From an uncultured Campylobacter sp. (GTDB lineage Bacteria > Campylobacterota > Campylobacteria > Campylobacterales > Campylobacteraceae), in contig NZ_CALKTS010000365.1 of assembly GCF_937997595.1 (NCBI RefSeq), forward strand, positions 1 through 7,198: a DNA stretch of 7,198 bases, written 5' to 3'. Below, piece after piece: positions 4,232 through 7,198 of the stretch. The number at the start of each line of letters is the position of its first letter. Position 1 is the stretch's first letter. A program made the translations under genes and the position numbers. A model generated the notes under the pieces. The model had not been told where the DNA came from. It searched no databases and saw only the letters and a program-made list of their open reading frames with translations.

Positions 4232-6127
4232 TTAGTCGAACTCGTAGCCCTTCGCGCTTTTTAATTTCTCGTCATAATCGACTCCGTTAGCAATTCGCTT
4301 GCGAGAGGCATTGAAATCCGCTCGTATCGGGCTTCTGCGCGTATCGAGCTCAAGCGGCGCGACGCCGATAATATCGGCTAACAGATGCGCCAAATCATCG
4401 CTCATAAAGGGCTTATCTTTCGCCGCTTCCAGCTTTTGCCACAGTGCGGCGTGAGCGGTCAAAAACTCGCGCGAGGCTATAAAAAGCAGCGGAATTTCAT
4501 AGCTAAAGCGACTCTCCATGCCGTGCCCGAGGCGTCCGTTTTCGTATAAATTTTCGCCGTGATCGCTAAGATAGACGATGAGGCTGTCATCTGCAGAGAA
4601 AATTTTAAAAATTTCATTTATGACAAAATCGTTGTAAAGCACGCTGTTATCATAATATGCGACGACATCTTTCTGCTTGGAAGTAAGTTTTGCCTTTACA
4701 TCCGCCGCGCTAAACTTGCCAAATCCCTCGGGATAGCGCAGGCTGTAATCCATGTGGCTGCCGATGAGATGGATCACGTAGAAGTTTCGCTCGCTCTGCC
4801 CCGCTTTCGCCTGATTTATGAGCGGAAGTAGCGCTCCGTCGGGCTTGATGCGGACGGTTTCATAAAGATTGCTCTTTGAGAGAAAGATTTCCCCGTCCGC
4901 GCGATCGGCGGCGCTTTTAGCGCTTAGCGCATGCGCGCCGAAGGCCTCTTGATTGCTGATCCAAAAGGTGCGGTAGCCGCTTAGGCTAAACATATCGATG
5001 ATACTAAGGCTGCGAAACCACGCCTTTTGCCGCTCGCTTTCGTAATTGCTGAAATTTAAAAGCCGCATCAGCACTTGGTTCGTCGTAGCATAAGGGGAGA
5101 TCGTATCGCTAAATTTTATGAGATTGCCGCTCGCTTCAAGGCTCTCCAGAAGCGGCGTGGTTCTGACGCCGTATCCATACAGCGACATATGGCCGCGCTG
5201 CAAGCTCTCGCCGATTATTAGGACGATATTTTTGACGCGAGGTTTTTGCGAGGCGGGGTTTATGGCGGCATCGAGGGTTTTGGAATTTGAAATCGCGCTG
5301 GAGCTTTGCGAATCTGAATTTGCGCCGCCTTTTAAAACGCTTTCGTTCGCGCGCTTGGCCTCGTCATATCCAAGCTGCACTTCGCGCATATCGGTGATGA
5401 AATTTTTATCGCTCAGATAGTCTTTTATCGTAAAGACAAACTCCAGCGGGACGTATTGCGATAGCTTAGTTATATAGCTCTGCTTGCCTTGGGAAGCTTT
5501 GACGGCGATATCCGCGCAAAAGATCGCCCCGTAGATAAGATAAAGCGCTGCTAGCAGCAATCTTAGGCGGCTATGCGTTTGCTCCCTCTTTCTCTGCCCT
5601 GCTCTTAGCGCCGCAAAGATGCAGCCAAGCAGCACCGCTAGATACAAAATCGTCGCAGGATTAAGAAACTGCGAAACAAACTCGCACGTCTCTGCTGCAT
5701 CGGTATGCACAAGCGCGTCGATCGCCACGACGTTGAAGCTTGAGTCGAAATTTACGATCAAAAATAAAGCCACGCTCGCAATTAGCGCAATTAGCGCCAG
5801 TAACACGAACGAAACGAGCTTAAAAAATCGCCCGCTAAGCAAATAGCAGAGGTGAAAGATGAGCAAATTTATGATGAATACCACGGGAAAGCTCTCGGCG
5901 ATGTAGGCAAAGATGGGGCCGTTAATCTGATAGTGTATCTTAGCCCAGCACGCAAGCAGGCATAGCGCCGTCGCCAGCCAAAACACCCTCCACACGGGAC
6001 GTTCGCGCAGTGCGGCAAAAAAGCCGCGGTCGATTTTCATAAGCAAGCGCGCTATGAGCCCACCCGCCTTCGTCCGCACCGCAAGCTCGCCTATATTTGC
6101 CAGCGCTGCATAAAATTTTTCTCTCAT
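4232..6127 (-). CDS. Phosphoethanolamine-transferase-like inner-membrane enzyme (sulfatase fold)
   Basis: Numbers count from the upstream ATG at 6187. Five hydrophobic helices lie near 66-83, 100-117, 120-147, 177-195 and 208-228, followed by a periplasmic alkaline-phosphatase/sulfatase-fold domain from about 318. Its hallmarks are IIGESLQRGHMSLYGYG at 324-340 with Glu327 as metal ligand and Ser328 at the nucleophile position, TTP at 343-345, HLIGSHMDY near 473-481, SDHGE at 541-545 and LGHGM with His555. Such enzymes (EptA, EptB, EptC, CptA) move phosphoethanolamine from phosphatidylethanolamine to lipid A, LOS core or, in C. jejuni, also the flagellar rod protein; the acceptor here cannot be told. 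Ser replaces the Thr usual in EptA. A Ser/Ala/Asn-rich linker (about 286-316) precedes the catalytic domain. I prefer ATG 6127 (631 aa) because AGGAAAG lies five bases upstream; ATG 6187 (651 aa) lacks a Shine-Dalgarno sequence. It has no operon partner. Confidence 0.88.
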   Translation of the reverse strand: MREKFYAALANIGELAVRTKAGGLIARLLMKIDRGFFAALRERPVWRVFWLATALCLLACWAKIHYQINGPIFAYIAESFPVVFIINLLIFHLCYLLSGRFFKLVSFVLLALIALIASVALFLIVNFDSSFNVVAIDALVHTDAAETCEFVSQFLNPATILYLAVLLGCIFAALRAGQRKREQTHSRLRLLLAALYLIYGAIFCADIAVKASQGKQSYITKLSQYVPLEFVFTIKDYLSDKNFITDMREVQLGYDEAKRANESVLKGGANSDSQSSSAISNSKTLDAAINPASQKPRVKNIVLIIGESLQRGHMSLYGYGVRTTPLLESLEASGNLIKFSDTISPYATTNQVLMRLLNFSNYESERQKAWFRSLSIIDMFSLSGYRTFWISNQEAFGAHALSAKSAADRADGEIFLSKSNLYETVRIKPDGALLPLINQAKAGQSERNFYVIHLIGSHMDYSLRYPEGFGKFSAADVKAKLTSKQKDVVAYYDNSVLYNDFVINEIFKIFSADDSLIVYLSDHGENLYENGRLGHGMESRFSYEIPLLFIASREFLTAHAALWQKLEAAKDKPFMSDDLAHLLADIIGVAPLELDTRRSPIRADFNASRKRIANGVDYDEKLKSAKGYEFD

Positions 6128-6139
6128 TTTATCTTTCCT
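6128..6139 (-). promoter_or_regulatory. Shine-Dalgarno AGGAAAG that favours the internal start of the transferase gene
   Basis: On the minus strand AGGAAAG (forward 6133-6139) lies five bases before ATG at 6127-6125. The first in-frame ATG, at 6187, is preceded by AAAGCGTAAAC, which has poor complementarity to 16S rRNA. The 20 residues between the starts (MSRYVKYASS onward) are basic and match no family motif I know. Confidence 0.55.
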
Positions 6140-6347
6140 GCCTCGTACGAAAAGACGCGACGACGCGTACTTCACATAACGCGACATGTTTACGCTTTAA
6201 AATCAAGGCGCAATCTTAGCCGCTTAAAGCTTTGAGCTCGCTTACTTGCGCGCTTTTACGCTTCAAATTTTACAGCTAAATTTTAAAGATACGGGGCATG
6301 GAATTGGACAGCGGAATTTTGAGGCCAAATTTTAATCGAAAGCGGAT

Positions 6348-6365
6348 TTGCGAGTAAAATCGCAA
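6348..6365. repeat. Inverted repeat TTGCGA-N6-TCGCAA
   Basis: Six-base perfect arms (6348-6353 and 6360-6365) flank GTAAAA, 14 bp before the ATG of the interrupted ORF at 6380. It could be a small operator or hairpin. No T-run follows on the plus strand. Function is unknown. Confidence 0.3.
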
Positions 6366-6379
6366 GACATTATTCTAAA

Positions 6380-6529
6380 ATGAAATTAAAAGGTAGTTCT
6401 AAAATTTTAATTCTTGGAATTTTGCGGATAGACTACAAGTCGCTACGATAAATTTTAAAATTATCTAATGCGATTAAAGCCCAAAAACTTGTGAATGAAT
6501 TTATGCGCCTAACAACCGAGAGGAGGTGA
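6380..6529 (+). pseudogene. Possible decayed small ORF with an in-frame TAA
   Basis: From ATG 6380 the plus frame reads 23 codons (MKLKGSSKILILGILRI onward) to TAA at 6449-6451. It then continues in the same frame for 25 sense codons (including AIKAQKLVNEFMRLTTERR) to TGA at 6527-6529. Both halves have protein-like composition, but no family is recognised and the lengths could arise by chance. No strong Shine-Dalgarno sequence precedes the ATG. A broken small gene is one reading; random intergenic sequence is the other. Confidence 0.2.
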
Positions 6530-6638
6530 AATTTTATAGCGGTCAAACGATGCAAATTTATAAAAACACGCCGTTTATGCAATTTCGCCCCATAAAAAGA
6601 GCGAAATTCCAATTCTGCCAAGCCTTTTGCGCGAAAAT

Positions 6639-7198
6639 CTACGCGACGCTTAGCACTTCGACCTTATCGTCGAAAATCGCCATGCAGTGCTCGTAATGGC
6701 TGGTGCGAAGCCCATCCTTGCTTCTCGTGCTCCACTTATCCTCGGCGATGACCGGCGTGCCGTCCTTTTGACAGATCATCGGCTCGATGCAAAAGACCAT
6801 GCCGTTTTTGATTTTAGGGCCTGATTTTGGATTGTTGCCTTCTAGATAGTTTGGGATCTCAGGCTCTTCGTGCGGGTGCTTGCCGATGCCGTGGCCGCAG
6901 AAGCCGTATAGCGGCACGAAGCCGCGTGCGCGGATAAATTTCTCTATCTCGAAGCTTAGCTCTTTGAAGTGCATCCCTACTCTGATCGTTTTGATGGCGA
7001 ACTCCAGCGTGTCCTTGCTGCATGCGATGAGCTCTTCGTCGGCTTTTGAAATTTTACCGACGGGCAGGGTACGCGCGCTGTCGCCGAAATACCCGTTTAG
7101 CTTCGAGCCCAGATCGACGCCCAAGATATCGCCCTCTTGCAGAATCGTTTCGTCTGGGATGCCGTGGATGATGACCTCGTTTAGCGAGAGGCAGGCGG
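6639..7198 (-). CDS. map: Methionine aminopeptidase type I, N-terminus outside the window
   Basis: The frame is open from the right edge to TAG at 6641-6639. It removes the initiator methionine from nascent proteins in the cytoplasm with a two-metal site. Residues equivalent to the E. coli metal and catalytic set are all visible: His in EVIIHGIP (His79), the first Asp in GVDLGS (Asp97), the second in GDSART (Asp108), His in CGHGIGKH (His171), His in the following PHEEPEI (His178), Glu in CIEPMI (Glu204) and Glu in HYEHCM (Glu235). The enzyme should be active. About 186 codons are present; roughly the first quarter of a typical 250-residue protein is missing. In many bacteria map follows secY and precedes infA. 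Here no infA follows within the next 450 bp. Confidence 0.96.
   Translation of the reverse strand, partial: ACLSLNEVIIHGIPDETILQEGDILGVDLGSKLNGYFGDSARTLPVGKISKADEELIACSKDTLEFAIKTIRVGMHFKELSFEIEKFIRARGFVPLYGFCGHGIGKHPHEEPEIPNYLEGNNPKSGPKIKNGMVFCIEPMICQKDGTPVIAEDKWSTRSKDGLRTSHYEHCMAIFDDKVEVLSVA

Larger units (their letters stand above)
6188..6638. other. Gene-poor region between map and the transferase gene
   Basis: About 450 bp separate the map stop from the first possible start of the transferase, both on the minus strand. No RNA gene or well-supported protein gene is seen. The region holds an inverted repeat (TTGCGA at 6348-6353 with TCGCAA at 6360-6365), an interrupted plus-strand ORF (6380-6529), a near-perfect Shine-Dalgarno sequence without a suitable start (6519-6528), two TTTACGCTT words (6189-6197 and within 6255-6264), and many AAATTTTAA words. 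A minus-strand TAAGAT (forward 6213-6218) is a weak -10 candidate for the transferase gene. A 62-codon minus-strand frame at 6433-6621 needs a TTG start without good Shine-Dalgarno spacing and is not accepted. Confidence 0.45.

Noticed and set aside
6298..6357. 19-codon plus-strand frame starting MELDSGILRPN
   Set aside because: It is very short with no Shine-Dalgarno sequence; probably chance.
6433..6621. 62-codon minus-strand frame downstream of map
   Set aside because: It needs a TTG start with a purine stretch too close to the codon, has no recognisable motif, and overlaps another equally weak plus-strand frame.
182..7198. CRISPR array, tRNA/rRNA genes, insertion sequence ends
   Set aside because: No regularly spaced direct repeats, no cloverleaf with a TTCRANNC arm, and no transposase or flanking terminal inverted repeats were seen. 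The recurring AAATTTAAA words are scattered and look like a genome-wide word bias rather than an array.

Overview
The window looks like chromosomal DNA of a Campylobacter-type epsilonproteobacterium. This is inferred from the very frequent AAATTTAAA / AAATTTTAA words in and between genes, AT-rich intergenic DNA next to moderately GC-rich genes, sigma70-like -10 boxes without clear -35 boxes, and the gene content. The GC content of the core genes would suit one of the higher-GC oral species, but the species cannot be named from the sequence alone.

Layout, left to right. (1) 1-181: the 3' end of a plus-strand GrpB/UPF0157-family gene. (2) 182-1478: an AT-richer accessory-looking block on the minus strand. 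In transcription order it holds a 57-residue winged-helix protein of AlpA/excisionase type, an unrecognised 258-residue protein with one hydrophobic segment, and a strongly initiated but very short or interrupted downstream ORF. (3) 1655-4059: an amino-acid metabolism module. A minus-strand pair, ridA then a threonine-synthase-like PLP enzyme with 8 bp between them, ends in a hairpin terminator. Divergent from it, across an AT-rich region with a perfect 16-bp palindrome, is a YheO-type (PAS-like plus HTH) regulator. (4) 4232-6127: a large minus-strand membrane phosphoethanolamine-transferase/sulfatase-fold enzyme acting on the envelope. (5) 6188-6638: a roughly 450-bp region without a convincing gene but with a broken-looking ORF and an orphan Shine-Dalgarno sequence. 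(6) 6639-7198: the 3' part of methionine aminopeptidase (map), minus strand, running off the right edge.

How the genes may work together. The PLP enzyme, RidA and the YheO-type regulator form a plausible unit. Fold-type II PLP lyases release reactive enamine/imine intermediates, RidA hydrolyses them, and YheO/DauR-type regulators control amino-acid catabolic genes next to them. The PLP enzyme departs from canonical threonine synthase at several active-site motifs, so a deaminase or lyase role is at least as likely as threonine synthesis. The most novel-looking part is the block at 328-1478 (small wHTH, unknown membrane-associated protein, short coupled ORF), which resembles a small mobile or remnant accessory cassette; its function is unknown. 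A second distinctive feature is a pentapeptide-repeat-like stretch in the linker of the YheO-type regulator.
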